A DNA stretch of 64,000 nt, from positions 62,001 to 126,000 of the forward strand of contig NW_002475926.1 of assembly GCF_000189635.1 (NCBI RefSeq), in the 5' to 3' direction. This stretch comes from Tetrahymena thermophila SB210 (lineage: Eukaryota > Ciliophora > Oligohymenophorea > Hymenostomatida > Tetrahymenidae). Made by a program: the position numbers and the translations under genes. The first letter of the stretch is position 1. Each line of letters begins with the position of its first letter. The notes under the pieces were generated by a model. The model was not told the DNA's origin. It saw only the letters and a program-made list of their open reading frames with translations, and ran no database searches. Below are positions 25,902 through 38,074 of the stretch, piece after piece.

Positions 25902-26415
25902 TATCTCATCTATTCATTCGAAATTTAATAATTAAAATTTTTTAAATTAGAAGTAGAAAACTAAAGTAATAGCTCATTTGGTGATATTGTAGCTATCACA
26001 TCTATTTAGAAATTAAAAAATTTAATAAGTTATCTTAATTGTATAGGCATTATTGATTAAGTAATAGTGGGGGGTTTTAACTTAAAAATAAATAATAAAA
26101 TTGAAGATAACTTAATTTGAAATTAATTAATAAATAATTAATTTTTTGATTTAAAATAAATAAACATGTAATATTATAAAATAAAAATCTATTATAAATT
26201 AAAAATATAATTTCTTAAATTAAATTTTTATATTAAAAAATTATAAAATAAATATTTTTTAATAAAAAGCAAAATAAAATAATTAAATTTATTAATCTAT
26301 TTTATAGCAAATCCAGGAATTAAATTCTTAATTCGCCACTTCCATAAGAATTTAATACCTGGAATTGCTATAATAATAATGATTTACTATCCTATTACCA
26401 AATTTAAATCACTTA
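25902..26415. other. spacer with strong hairpin
   Basis: AT-rich spacer between two minus-strand genes: the 3' end of the gene starting at 28810 and the promoter of the gene starting at 25901. Apart from the inverted repeat at 26302-26373 nothing stands out. A short run of six G followed by four T near 26073 is not a telomere repeat. Confidence 0.55.
26302..26373. repeat. near-perfect inverted repeat (hairpin)
   Basis: Two arms of about 29 bases can pair with roughly two mismatches: the left arm begins TTATAGCAAATCCAGG, and the right arm reads CCTGGAATTGCTATAA at its end. They enclose a short loop containing cgccactt. The position is about 40 bp past the stop codon of the minus-strand gene ending at 26416, and about 400 bp upstream of the gene starting at 25901. 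Transcribed from the minus strand it would form a stem in the 3' UTR. It could be an mRNA 3'-end structure or the footprint of a small mobile element. Confidence 0.85.
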
Positions 26416-28810
26416 TCACTAATTTATCCTTTACATAAAAAAATAAATTTAATAATTTGATAGTAATATACTTATTTCTTCTTAAAGAGTTCGATCATCC
26501 ATTAGCTGTAGTGGAGGTTTCTATTCATTTTTTACTTTTTTTGCAAAACTATTTGAATATTGTAAATCTGGTTAAGCTCTAACAATATTAGGTGATTTAG
26601 TCATCTAGAAATCAGCAGTTCCAAATTTTATTCTAAGCAGCAATTTTAAATCTGTATCTGTATTAAAAGAGACGAAGAGGTACTATGAATTAAAATAGTT
26701 CGTTTTGGAAGGCTCAGAGAATCTTATTACATATCTATTCTTTTTAATTTTAGTTTAAGGAATAAGCATTAATTAAAGTTAAATTTAATGACGCTTATTA
26801 GCTAATTAAGCAAATTAATTATTTGCTTAAAGGGATATTTCCCAAATAAAAAATAACTTTCTGAGAAATTTCATTTAGTTAATTAATCAAGAAGAAAAAT
26901 CTTAATTTACAATGACCTTAAAAAAAACAAAATATAAATATCTATTTTGATTTGCTAAAAACCAAATTGATAAGCTAGAATAAATAATAGCTATTCATTT
27001 AAGCTCGAACTATAAAATTTTAGGAATTAATCTATATTCCAATTGTATCATCCATCAACACGAACGAAAATTTAAATAAAAATCATTATAATAACATCTA
27101 TCTCTATATCTTAATTTACAGTTGCCTTAATAATTAACAAAAATATAAAAATCTATTTTCATATTTGCTATAATTGATTGGCTAAAAATAAATAATAACT
27201 ATTCATTTAAGTTCGAACTATGAAAATACCTTTTAGGAATTTATTTATCTAACAAAATTTAATCATTTCAGATTCAACAACTTAAAAATTCAAATAAAAT
27301 CATTCTAATAATTCTCTATTTCTTGCTTGTGCTAACAAAATAATTAAAATTAACCAACTTCCTATCTTTAATTTGAAACATTATTAAAAAACACTTTTTA
27401 AATTTATTCCTCTCTAAATTCTTTTACTTTAAATCCAATGTTTAAACTTCAAATAACAAAAAATTCAGAAAAAAATATTTTTAAATAGCTTTTTTTGCTT
27501 AAAAATATAAATTTTTTCTCATATTTTTGAGATAACTATTTTAAATTTTCTAAAATATTGCTATTTTGAAATTTATTTCAGTGATTTATTTATCATTTGA
27601 TATTAAAAATAAAAATAGTGAAAGCTTACTTCAAAGATCAAGTTGCTGTTGAAGATGTTTGGATTCTAATTTTCTGTTGATAAGAAAATTTTTAATGAGT
27701 TTCTCTTAAAGGAATCTATCTAGCTTAATTCTTTAAAAAAATAAATTAATTTACTTGGTAAATGGTGGTTCTAGCTTTTTAAATTTTAAATACATTAAAA
27801 GCTATAAAAATAATTTAACCTTACATATAAAGAGGGGCTAATTTTTATTTTTTATGTATATCTTGAAGTATTTAAATCCATATTTTTCTAATTCAATAAC
27901 CTATTACGGCATATCAAGTTCTATTATTAAATTTCAAAATGTAAATGTTAACAATTTCAAATATTTATGCTAAAATAATTTTTAATATATTTCTGAACAA
28001 AAATTAATGCTAATTACTATAAACTCCATATTCTAGTTTCATTTCTTATTTTATTGGTTCTTCTACTTCAATTATTTTTGCTTTATCATCAGTTTAGATA
28101 CCTTATAATGCAGAGTTGAGACTGTCTTTGTATATTTATACAAAATGCATCTTTTATTCAATGTCTTGTAAAAACTCAGAAGAAATTGAAGAAGAAATCC
28201 CCTTTAAATTTGAAAAAGCAGTTTAAGGCCTTTTAGTCTTAAATCTTTCTCCATCTTATTCCACTAATTAATTATCAAGTTGCATTTGATCTTATTTTTC
28301 TTAGTTGATATCTGGTGATATCTGCATCAAATATTATTAGTAATTATTTGTTATGCTCACCATCTATTTTCTGTTTATGCTTTTTCCAGCTAATTGAGCA
28401 GCAGCTGCGGCAGCTGTTGAAGGTCTTTGTAAAGAATCCTTTTTTAATTGAAAAAGCTCATTTTTTTATATTCCTAATTATCCTTATCCCATAATTTATG
28501 CTTAAATACTATTATCTATTTACTGACTCTGTCTATATTGAGAATTCAAGAAAGGATTTTATGTAAGCATTTAACTTGAAGGGGAAATTAAATTGTTCAT
28601 TCTTAAATTTTTGACAGTTTATGACCCAAGTAAATTTGAATTATTTCCCATTAACGGAGTGTTAATTATTAAATTATTTGCTTTTGCTTATTTCATTTTT
28701 TAGTTTGCATCATTACTCTTCAAATTACTTTACTAAATTTTAGAAGAATCAGTTTAAATGGTAAGCTTAGGTTAATTATTTGTTCCTGCAGATGTGTTGC
28801 GATTTATCAT
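26416..28810 (-). CDS. 437-residue protein with Ser/Gln-rich N-half and beta-rich C-half, unrecognised
   Basis: Minus-strand exons 28810-28018, 27920-27825, 27730-27630 and 26739-26416 have matching phases and total exactly 438 codons. The first ~230 residues are Asn/Gln/Ser-rich and probably disordered, with a short Ala run (PSTAAAAAQLAGKS). The C-terminal half carries strand-like segments: YGFKYFKIYIKNKNQPLFI, SLKIFLSTENQNPNIF, then RYVIRFSEPSKTNYF and YLFVSFNTDTDLKLLLRIKF. They read as one beta-sandwich-like unit with polar turns. The splice pattern is supported because alternative frames of the 27630-27730 exon break the pattern SLKIFLSTENQNP. I cannot name the family. No membrane segment or signal peptide was seen, so it is probably cytoplasmic. 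The last intron (27629-26740, 890 nt) is unusually long and contains a tandem duplication. Confidence 0.72.
26900..27325. repeat. diverged tandem duplication (period about 209 bp) inside an intron
   Basis: Two copies lie head to tail from 26900 and from 27109. Shared blocks in the same order include tcttaatttaca, attcatttaag followed by tcgaacta, and ttttaggaatt. The copies have diverged by substitutions and small indels. They lie within the last intron of the minus-strand gene at 26416-28810. Confidence 0.75.
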
Positions 28811-29835
28811 GATGACTTATATAATTTAAAAATATAAAAATTTAAATTATATAATCCTATTTATACAAGTTTTTCAGCTATTTTAAAAACAAATTCCTAC
28901 TAAGCTATGAATTAAAAAGTAAAACTTCTTGAAGAATATTTGCAAAATAACAAAAAATATACAAAAGTTTTTTTGCAAAGTGTTTTATATTTTTTTTACA
29001 TTCAAAATGTAATTTTGATGTAGATTAATATTCAAAAAATTATTCTATTCTAAATTTTTTTAATTTAATATTTTTTAAAAATCATATTTTGCTTTTAGTA
29101 AATAAATGAAAAAAGCTAAAGAAAATATTTTTTTTATATTAAATATTTAATTTTGCCATAATTAATTTTTATAAGTTTGATTAAATTTAATTTTTTTTTT
29201 AGTTTTGAAAAAAAAATCAGCTTTCTTAAAAAATATTTTTTATTAATTCATTTAATTTTAGAAGTTTAGAAGTTTAATCATTTTATTTTAATTAAATAAA
29301 TATTTTTAAGATCTGAATCCTTTACATTTATTTATCTTAGATCATTCTTAAAAATAGAATTTTAGGCTATTTGTTAGTACTTCTTAGTTATTTTTCTGTA
29401 TTTATTAACTAAAATACACTTTGTTAAAAAGTTAAAAATAATTAATTCAAAATATCTGTTTTTATCAAATATATATATTGATAGATTTTATATAAAATCT
29501 TATAAAATTCAAGTTATTTATTTGAAATTACTATTATTAAAATAAAATCAATAAAATTTTAATCAGATTTTCAAAATTTTTACTTAATAAATTCATAATT
29601 AAAGAAAATGAAAATAATTAATAAATGACTAAAACAGATTAACTTATACAATCAAGCAATATTTGATAAATCAAATCATTTAAAATAAATTTTTTAAGGA
29701 TAAGGTTGCAAAACTTATGGTAGTGAGCAGAAACTAGAAAATAAAGAACCCTTAGAAAACATAAATATTTTAAAAATTAAAAATAGATTAAAATTTTAAT
29801 CAGAATTCTAGATAGTTGGAACACAAAATAATTTT
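28811..29835. other. gene-free spacer
   Basis: AT-rich DNA between the stop of the importin-like gene and the start of the next minus-strand gene. Many T and A runs; no coding frame or RNA gene recognised. Confidence 0.55.
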
Positions 29836-31624
29836 TCAATTTATATCATATTATTGAATTAATTCTTCAAATTTTTCGTGAATTAATAAAGCCTTATCAG
29901 TCACATGCTCAAAGTGTTATTATGTCAATTCTTCGATGTATTCATTAATTTTGTAGTATTGCATTTGCTAAAGGACAAATATCATAATATCTTAAGATTA
30001 TACACAATCTAGAATATATTCAAATGTTTTAAGCAAGCTAAATATATTGTCAATATCATTAATTTATTCAAATATTTATTTGGCTATATTCATAAAGTAA
30101 TAATCTTAAATTGCTCTTCTAATAAAATTTTCATTTGAATTGTCTAATAAATAAGCAAAGAACAAAGCACATTAATTTCTTATTTTTGGCTTATCTTGCT
30201 GCATCATTACCATAAACTTTGAAACTAAATTTTTTTCAAGAAGCACATCTTTGATATTTTGTGATGAGCAGGCTGCCATATTTATAAAAGTATACATTGT
30301 GTGAATTCTAGCTTTATAATTTGAATGATCTGAGTATTTTTTTAAGACTGAAATGTAATCAAAAGTGACAAACTCTTCTATATTTCTATCAGAATTGTAG
30401 CTTAAATAATTGACTATACATAAGGCAGGTATTATAACTAATTCTTTATGATTATTCTCTAAGATATCTAAAATTAAAACATATTCGCTGATTTCATTAA
30501 ATTCAATTAGGGCTTCTATTTTTGCCATTCCTGACAATGCCCATAAAACTTATTAAGTTATATCTTCGTCATCTTAATTGTAGCTCTTTTTAAGCTCACT
30601 CATTAAATAGTGAATTATATACTTAAAGCTATCCTATTATTTTGATAATTTATATTTAATATTTTTTAATTTTTATTTAATTTAATATGACTTAGTCCTC
30701 TTCAGAAAAGTCTTCAACAGTTAAACCGACCATATTTCCAAAGGTGCACTCATATAAATAAATTAAATTGGTTCTAAATGCATCAAATTTCTAAAAAGGT
30801 TAGAAAATAGAATATGCTTTTAGCTCTATTAGTTTACTCTACACGCAATTTTAATCTGTACAACTAAAGCTAGCGAGAGTGAATAAGGCCTAAATATTTT
30901 TTGGTAAAAATAAAAGAATTTAAAATATCAAAAGAAACACATTAAGAGAAAGTTTGAATGGTATCTGAGTAATAAATAAATCAATGAAGAATGATAATTA
31001 CATTATTAATAACAATTTCATCCTGCTGATTTTTAAGAATTTCTATTAAATTATCTAAAACTCTATATTCTACAAGCTTAGAGATAAATTGCTAATCCCA
31101 CACGTAAGGGATATTTTACATTATTTTTAATGACGTTTTAAAAAGCTAAGGATAATTCACGGCTGTTTCTTAAGAAATAAATGCAATTAAATACAAAGGA
31201 AAGTCTGTTTCATTCAATATTTGTATTGATTCTTTAAGAATTTCTTCGCTTGAGTTGAAAATGGTGTATTGAGAGAAAAACTTAACCACTTAGAAGCATT
31301 AATCAAACTCTCTTAAATTAAAATGAATTTATAACTACTGCAATTTTTAAGCGACCAATTACTCATTCTATTATGAAAAAAATTAAATTTTTTTTAGCTA
31401 AACATTGTTAATTAATCTAAATTTACTTGAGATAAACTTTTGATGTCTTCAATTTAATTATGATTGAAATCAGGATCATTTTTGTTGGTGAATTTCAATC
31501 TTGTAAAGTTTAACTATCTATTTAATTTCTCTCTTCTGATTTTAATTCTATGATTCTCTTGTTTGAACTTAATTGCCTATTTGAGTTCGTGTGATTCGTC
31601 CTAATTTTACTAAAAATCTTACAT
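29836..31624 (-). CDS. importin-alpha-like karyopherin (IBB plus ARM repeats)
   Basis: Minus-strand exons 31624-31427, 31367-31002, 30889-30692 and 30633-29836 are all in phase and give 520 codons (519 residues), the usual size of importin alpha. The N-terminus has a basic importin-beta-binding-like segment (HRIKIRREKLNRQLNFTRLK). It is followed by helical ARM/HEAT-type repeats, seen for example in ILKESIQILNETDFPLYLIA, ALFTLASFSCTDQNC, QVLWALSGMAKIEALIEF and CIVNYLSYNSDRNIEEF. In the family such proteins bridge nuclear localisation signals to importin beta for nuclear import; that role is inferred here. The canonical Trp/Asn ladder that binds classical signals is only partly visible (one LWALSG match), so cargo choice may differ. 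The start ATG at 31624 is followed by an acidic, Gln-rich lead. It is divergent from the Sfi1-like gene across a 555-bp spacer. Confidence 0.83.
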
Positions 31625-32179
31625 ATTTATTTTAAGCTAAGTCTACTTTTTTAATTTCAGAAATTTTAATCTAAATGAATTTTTGATATTGTATAAAATT
31701 TTTAACATCACTAAAATTTGCGCTAAATCTATTTAAACTTTAGATTCTAGATCAAATTGTCACCAACAAAAAAAAAATAACAAGCTCTAATAATTAATTT
31801 ATTTAACCAAAAATGTTACTTTTTAAATAAAATATTTTATAAAAAATTTTAATTCTTTATAAAAACAGATTTGACAAAACGACATTTGGTATTAATTTAT
31901 AATTTCTTAAATTATATTAAAATGCATTTAATAATTTATTTGTTTATCCATAATTTTGTGTCAAATACTTTATTATTTTTAATCGTTATTATTTATTTTT
32001 TATGCAGAAAACAAAATTTCAAAAAATTTAATTTATTTATTAGATATTAAATTTGAATTTTATTGGTTTAAATCATCTCTCATTAAATAATACAATCTTA
32101 TTAGCTTAAGATATTATAAAAATAAATATAAATATAAACATAATCTTTATAATCAAATTCTAAAGACATCCTTTTACTT
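31625..32179. promoter_or_regulatory. divergent intergenic (shared promoter) region
   Basis: This 555-bp AT-rich spacer separates the 5' ends of the minus-strand importin-like gene and the plus-strand Sfi1-like gene, so both promoters must lie here. No defined motif could be picked out against the composition. Confidence 0.45.
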
Positions 32180-35100
32180 ATGAATAAATATCCTTCTGTA
32201 GAGATATCTAACTTCCTAAACACTCAGAATAACGCATCTGTAAAACAAATTAAAAGATCAGACAAATATGCATGATATATATTATTTATTTATTTTTTTA
32301 GGATAGCTAAAGGGATAAGGGCGATAAGGGATTAAAAAAATAAAAAATGCTGCTCAGTGAAAGTTTAAAAAACATATAACTTGTAAATAAATTCTATCTA
32401 AATGAACTTGTTTTCAGATTTTATTTGTTAGTAAAATGAAAATTTAGAAGTTGATATCAGTGATTAAAAAATGATGTACACAAGATAAATCAGGGAAATG
32501 GACTAGGAAAGTTTGTCTATAAAATCATAGTTAGTTTTTAAAAGCTTATAAATTTTAATACAAAATATTTTAATTGTTTAAATAGAATAGACTATGTCAA
32601 CTTATAGATCAACCAATAGCTGATACTGAAGAAAGACTTACAATTTAAAATACTAAATTGCAAAGATAAAATAGAAGAATATCAAAAGTCTCTTTAAGAA
32701 AAATCTAATATGTAAAAATAGCTAACTAGGAGTCTAAGTAATGGGATTAAATCAACTGTAAATAAATAAAAAAATCAATAAATTCTAAATGTTAATTTAA
32801 GTTATTTATTAAAAGGTTAAAGAAAATGAGAATTTAAAATAAATACTACTTGAAAAGCAATAAAATTTAGGTTAAATGGAGAATGAACTAATCGAAGTTT
32901 AATAAAAAATCTAAGAGCTTTAGTCTGAAGTTGAACTGTTAATATCTACATCAGGGCTTAAATCATAGATGATACAGCATTGTAGATAAGAACTGCAAGC
33001 AAATTTTTAGAAAATGGAGTAATCTAAAATGGAAATAAACTCCTTAAGAGATTTGCTGGCAAGTTGCGAAATGGAACACAAATCTGCTTAATCTCAAGTA
33101 AATAGCTATTTTAAAATTAAAAAATTTTAATTTAAAATGTGAAAATAAGGTTTAAGAATGCAAAAAATAAAAGAGTGATGAACAGGAATTGTTATAAAAG
33201 CAATTATCTCAAATAAGAATTGATTAAGAACAAATATAAAGAGAAAAAAAGGCAGAGTAAAAAAAGATGGTATTTATTCATAAGCAAAGTGCTATTCGAG
33301 TGATATTTAACTCTGTAAATAAGATAAAAAGAAGATTTTATCTTGAATTTATACTTAAATTGTAAAGTAATGATTAAGAGAAGTCCCTTGTAAGAAAAAA
33401 GTTAAGAAGAGTTTTAGTTATATAAAATAAGCTATTTAATAAAGTTGTGTAGTTTTATTTGAGATAATGGAGATCTAAAATTAACTTAAAATAGTAAATT
33501 GATATTTTTACTAAATTCTAAATTAAAATATTATTAAATAATTAAAAACTAATCTTAATAGAGAAGAGGAAAGAAATTCAAATATATTAAAGAATATCTA
33601 TGATTTTAAGACAAAGGCAAGGTTTTATAAAATATGGAGAAAATGCTTTGAACAAAGGTAATTTTAGCTCTATAGAAAATACCAATCCCTTTGTAATTTA
33701 AATATAATCGATAAAGCTTTAAATAAGATTGTGATTTAAAGAGCTTTTTCTAAATGGCTAGGATAAATAAAAAAAGTTTATAAGTTTATTTTTTGTCTAG
33801 AAAGAATTAATAAAAATATTCAAAATAACCTTGTTAGGTAAGGGTTTAATTCTATTTAGCAAGAGTGTAAGAAACAGTTATAAGATAATTTGTTTGAAGA
33901 AAATATAAATTTTGTTGTTCAATAAAGGTATTTTATTAATTTTACTGATTAAATCAACTATTTAAAAAATTGTTTAGAATATAATTTTAGTGCTTTTAAG
34001 AATGGAAGAATTTCTAGCTTACAAAAAAAAGGAAAAATATGATTATCCTTGGTCGATCATTAAAACTATGGAAACTATTTATTAATAAAAAAAAAATGAG
34101 ATAGTTGTAAATATTTCATATTTCTATTAATCTTAAAAGTAAAGAAGAAAAATTCCTTAAAAAAATCATCAATTCTTGGAATTTCATTATGTAATTCTTT
34201 ATTTTGGGGTTATTTTTATTTAACATTTTTTTATATAAAAGATAAAATGAGAAAATTGAAAAGCTTAGAGAAAAGTAATAATAACTTAACTCTTAGTAAG
34301 AAAATATTTCATCCAATTTAAGAGAGACTGAAGAAGAACTTTTGAATACCCAAAAAAGTATAAATTGAAGTGAAAAAAATAAAATTTTAATAAATATAAA
34401 ATTTAAATTAAAGGGCATGCTTTATAATTAGTGATAAATAGACAGAATTCCTAATTATAATCAATAATTTATAAATGGAAATTAGCTTCAATTTGCATTA
34501 AGAATTAAGGGAATGCATTTTATTCAATTTTAAATGGGATTGTTGCTAAATAAAAATTACAAGTAAATATTGCATAAGAAATTATTTAATTTTAAAAAAT
34601 TTTTTTATCAAAAAAGGCTTTTGTTACAATTAAAAAATAAAATGAAAAATTTATAAAAAGCTTGGAAAACAAAACTATTGCCTAGTTTAATGAGCAGATA
34701 TCAGAAATCGATTAAGATATATAAAAGCACGAAGGCAGTATATAATTGCACAAAAACCAATAAAGTATTTTTAATTATTTAAATACAAATAATAATAATA
34801 TTGTTATTAAAGAAATTAGAAATCTTTAGCAAATAATAATTAATAAAGAAAGAAAGTTAAATGAAATAAAACTCAAATATTTTTCTAGATTTAAAGTAAC
34901 CAGCAGAAAAATTTCTTATAAAAAGACTTATTTATCAAGATTGTTTGGGATTATATAGAAAAAGTCACTATATTGTGGATTTAAAAAATTATTCTAGCAT
35001 TATCAAGTAAGCTTTCGTATTAAAATTATTCATATATTTATATTTCATTTTTAATAATAAAAGTATGAGAATAAACAATAATAAAACGAAAAGCTTATTA

Positions 35101-38074
35101 AAAAATAACTATTTAAATAGTAAACCAATTTGGTTAAGCTTGCAATGGAGTCATTCAAAAATAATATTTAATAAAATATTCAACTTAAAGTGTTTTTAAG
35201 AAAGAGAATATTTCAAATTGAAAGATAATAAATTAATATTTACTTCTATAAATGGGCTAATATTCTTAAAACCGAATAAAGTTAAAATTACTATAAATTA
35301 ATTGAACAACAAAATGATTAAACTGAAAATTTAAAAGAAGATATCGAACAACTATAAATGAAATAAGAAGTTACAAAAAATCTAATTAAATAAAAAGATA
35401 ATTACTACAAAAATAATTTAATTAGATTTTTAAACAAATATATAATGTTATAGTATAAATTAAAGTAAAAAAAAGGCTTAGCTCTTTGGAAAATTAATTT
35501 AAAGCATAATGATAACTTAATTAAACTCTCTACTTTGGTATTATCCAATTTTATTTAATTTCTATTTTTAATTTATTTTATTTAAAAAAAGCTTGATAAA
35601 TACTTTAAAGTACAATTATAAAGAATATACTTCAACTGTATAAAATAATATTCTTTTAATATTGATGTTTGTTAACTTTAGTTAAAAGTTCAAGAATAAG
35701 AAAAGAATTTCAATGAATTTAAGAAGAAACATGATTCAAAAGTTAAAGAAATTACAGAACAATTAACCAATTTAGACTAAGTTTAATAAAATCAGAATCT
35801 GAAAAAGCAATAGATTAAAAATCTCTTAAAATAAAAAAATTAATGGAAAATTGATACTTTCCAATAGAATTAAGGTTACTTAAAGATGAAGCTAGCATAT
35901 TTTAACTGGAAGTTTATATACTCAAAAAATACAAAAATAATTAATTAATTTTATAAAGTGATTTATGCAAATATTTTAAGATGCAATTTTAATATTGTAA
36001 AAAATGCTTATAACTAGGATAAAATATAAAAAAGAAAACAGTATTTGGTTTAAAAAATACTAACAAAGAGAAGAATGTGCGATTTGAGAACATGGATAAA
36101 CAAATGGTATATTGTATCTGAAAAGAAAAAAGAAATTCAACTTTGCTAAAAAAATTCAAATCAAAATTTTCAAAACTAAATTGCACATGAAAAAAGAATA
36201 ACGACAATTTAGAGATTTTTAAGTTCTTAAATAATTTTAAAAAATATGAAAATTTAGAAGTAGTATCTTTTAACATTAAAGAATTACGTAAGAAGCTGTA
36301 AAATTAACAATAATAGAATTGATTAATGCAAAAAGAACATTTAAAAGAAGGATATCAGGACATTTCTATAAGCTTTAAAACAAAATTATGTTTTGAAAAA
36401 GCAAATCAAGCAAAATTAATAATTAATAAATCAAAAAAATAATTTTAAAAAGTTAAATTATTACTTTTTTTAACTAAAATTCTTACTCTAAAGGAATAAA
36501 AGGTTTGCAAACATAATGAATAACATAATTTCTTGCAACCAAATACTTAGTTAATAATTTTGCTTCAAAAGTATAATACAAGCTAGTCATGGATAAAAAG
36601 TAAATTTTTATTTTATCTGATATATTTTAATATTTTATTTCATCTGATATTATTTTATTCATCTATCTGATATTGTATTAATGTGCTTTAATTTTAAATA
36701 GCTTTAAAAAATTGATTTCAAAAACAGAGGATTGACTTAGCTCATTACTTCAGCTTCTTAAATTATGATAAAATGGCTTTCAAATATATTTGCAAATTTA
36801 AAAAACTTTTCTAGTATTTAATCTTATAAGAAAAATCTCCTGAAAAAGCTAATTTTAAGAAAAGTTTAATTCATCTAAAGATCTTATATCTCAAAATGGA
36901 GATTTAAATCAAACTAAATGAAATAGTTTTAAGAAGATTCAGAAGAAGGTGATTCGAAACTCGAACAAGTGTTTTTATCAAAAAGATTCGATATTATTCT
37001 TGAATTTATAGCAAGTAAAGGTTATGACATGAGCCAGCTTAAGTCATATTTAAAATAAAAAAAATAAAAAGAAATAGATTTAATGCATAAATCAGCAACA
37101 AGATTAATTTTGAATGCATCGGAGATGAATTTACTTCCTAAATCTTTCAATACATGGTTAGCATTCGTATAAAGAAGGAAATCTATAAAAGAAGCATGCT
37201 CTAAAATGCTTCCAAGGATAAGATAACCAGATTTACTGCAAGCATTTAAGAAGTGGAAGAGCAAAACATTTATTGTTTATTCTAAAACTCAATTTGATAC
37301 TAGAGATGTGCTTTTAGAAAAGTAAATTTTATTTTTTTTATTTTTTAATCAAGACATTTTTAATTAAACAGGATGGTGGTCTTCAAAGAAAATACAGATA
37401 GACTAGAAAAGTAGTTAAAAGAAGCCGAAAATATGTTGAATGAATAAACTAGCTTGAATACCTTACTAGAAAATAAAAATGTATTTTTTCTTCAAATAAT
37501 TATCATTAAATTTTTTTAATATTTTTAAGGTATTGGCTGAGAAATTTGCTATGAGAATTATCAGTTTGTTTGAAAAAAAAGTATAAAAATAAGGTTTTGA
37601 TAAATGGATCTCATTTGTAAAGTAATAACGCATAGATGAATATGAATACATTCAACTTCAGTCAGATGACAAAGTGAATGAATTGCAATTAGAAATACAA
37701 AGACTGAATACATTATTTATGGAATTATAAAAACAAAATGAAGAATTAAGAGCCATTTCTTTAGAAAGTATATCAGTTGCAGAGGTATTTAATTAATCAA
37801 TAAAATAAATATTTATGAACTTTTTTTATTAATTTTATGTCAGTCTATTCAGAATATAGCAAAAGAAAGAGATGGTACTAACGATGCTCTTAAGGAAAAA
37901 TAAATTTCCATTTAAAACTTGATTGAAGAAAATAACTCCCTTTCTGTTAAGCTCAACCTTGCTTAATCATAGACTGCTTAAATTATGAAGATGTCTAAGT
38001 TAGAGAAGTCCTAAAAAAATAATTTTCCATAAGAGACTTCTTCTACTCACACTTCTTATGAACAATCATTGTGA
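32180..38074 (+). CDS. giant coiled-coil protein with Sfi1-type repeats
   Basis: Multi-exon gene starting MNKYPSVEIS and ending YEQSL-TGA at 38072-38074; introns include 32242ish-32301 and a 49-nt one just after 32383. Several further introns are short. The N-terminal part is coiled coil (DKIEEYQKSLQEKSNMQKQL). The bulk carries repeats with the aromatic/Leu...Trp-basic spacing of Sfi1 centrin-binding helices: FYLRQWRSKI, ARFYKIWRKCF, RAFSKWLGQIKK, SLKLWKLFINKKK, LALWKINLKH, LAYFNWKFIYSK, TWINKWYIVSEKK, SFNTWLAFVQRRKS, LLQAFKKWKSKTF and GFDKWISFVKQQR. The C-terminus is coiled coil again (QLEIQRLNTLFMELQKQ). Sfi1 proteins form long helices that bind centrins at centrosomes and basal bodies, so a cortical or basal-body scaffold is a reasonable inference. 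Not all splice junctions are settled, but the same frame logic runs throughout, so I treat it as one gene. Confidence 0.78.

Noticed and set aside
26066..26085. G6T4 run as a telomere-like repeat
   Set aside because: A single occurrence, not the tandem GGGGTT array expected of a telomere.
26416..26769. Separate 117-residue minus-strand gene starting at the ATG at 26769
   Set aside because: The frame is open, but phase 0 joining at 26739 to the exon ending at 27630 restores a continuous beta-rich region and an exact codon total, so it is better read as the last exon of the 437-residue gene.
27631..27730. Alternative ends of the 437-residue gene at TGA 27631 or 27638
   Set aside because: Those frames give unpatterned sequence; the third frame encodes SLKIFLSTENQNP and leads into a canonical GTAAGC donor.
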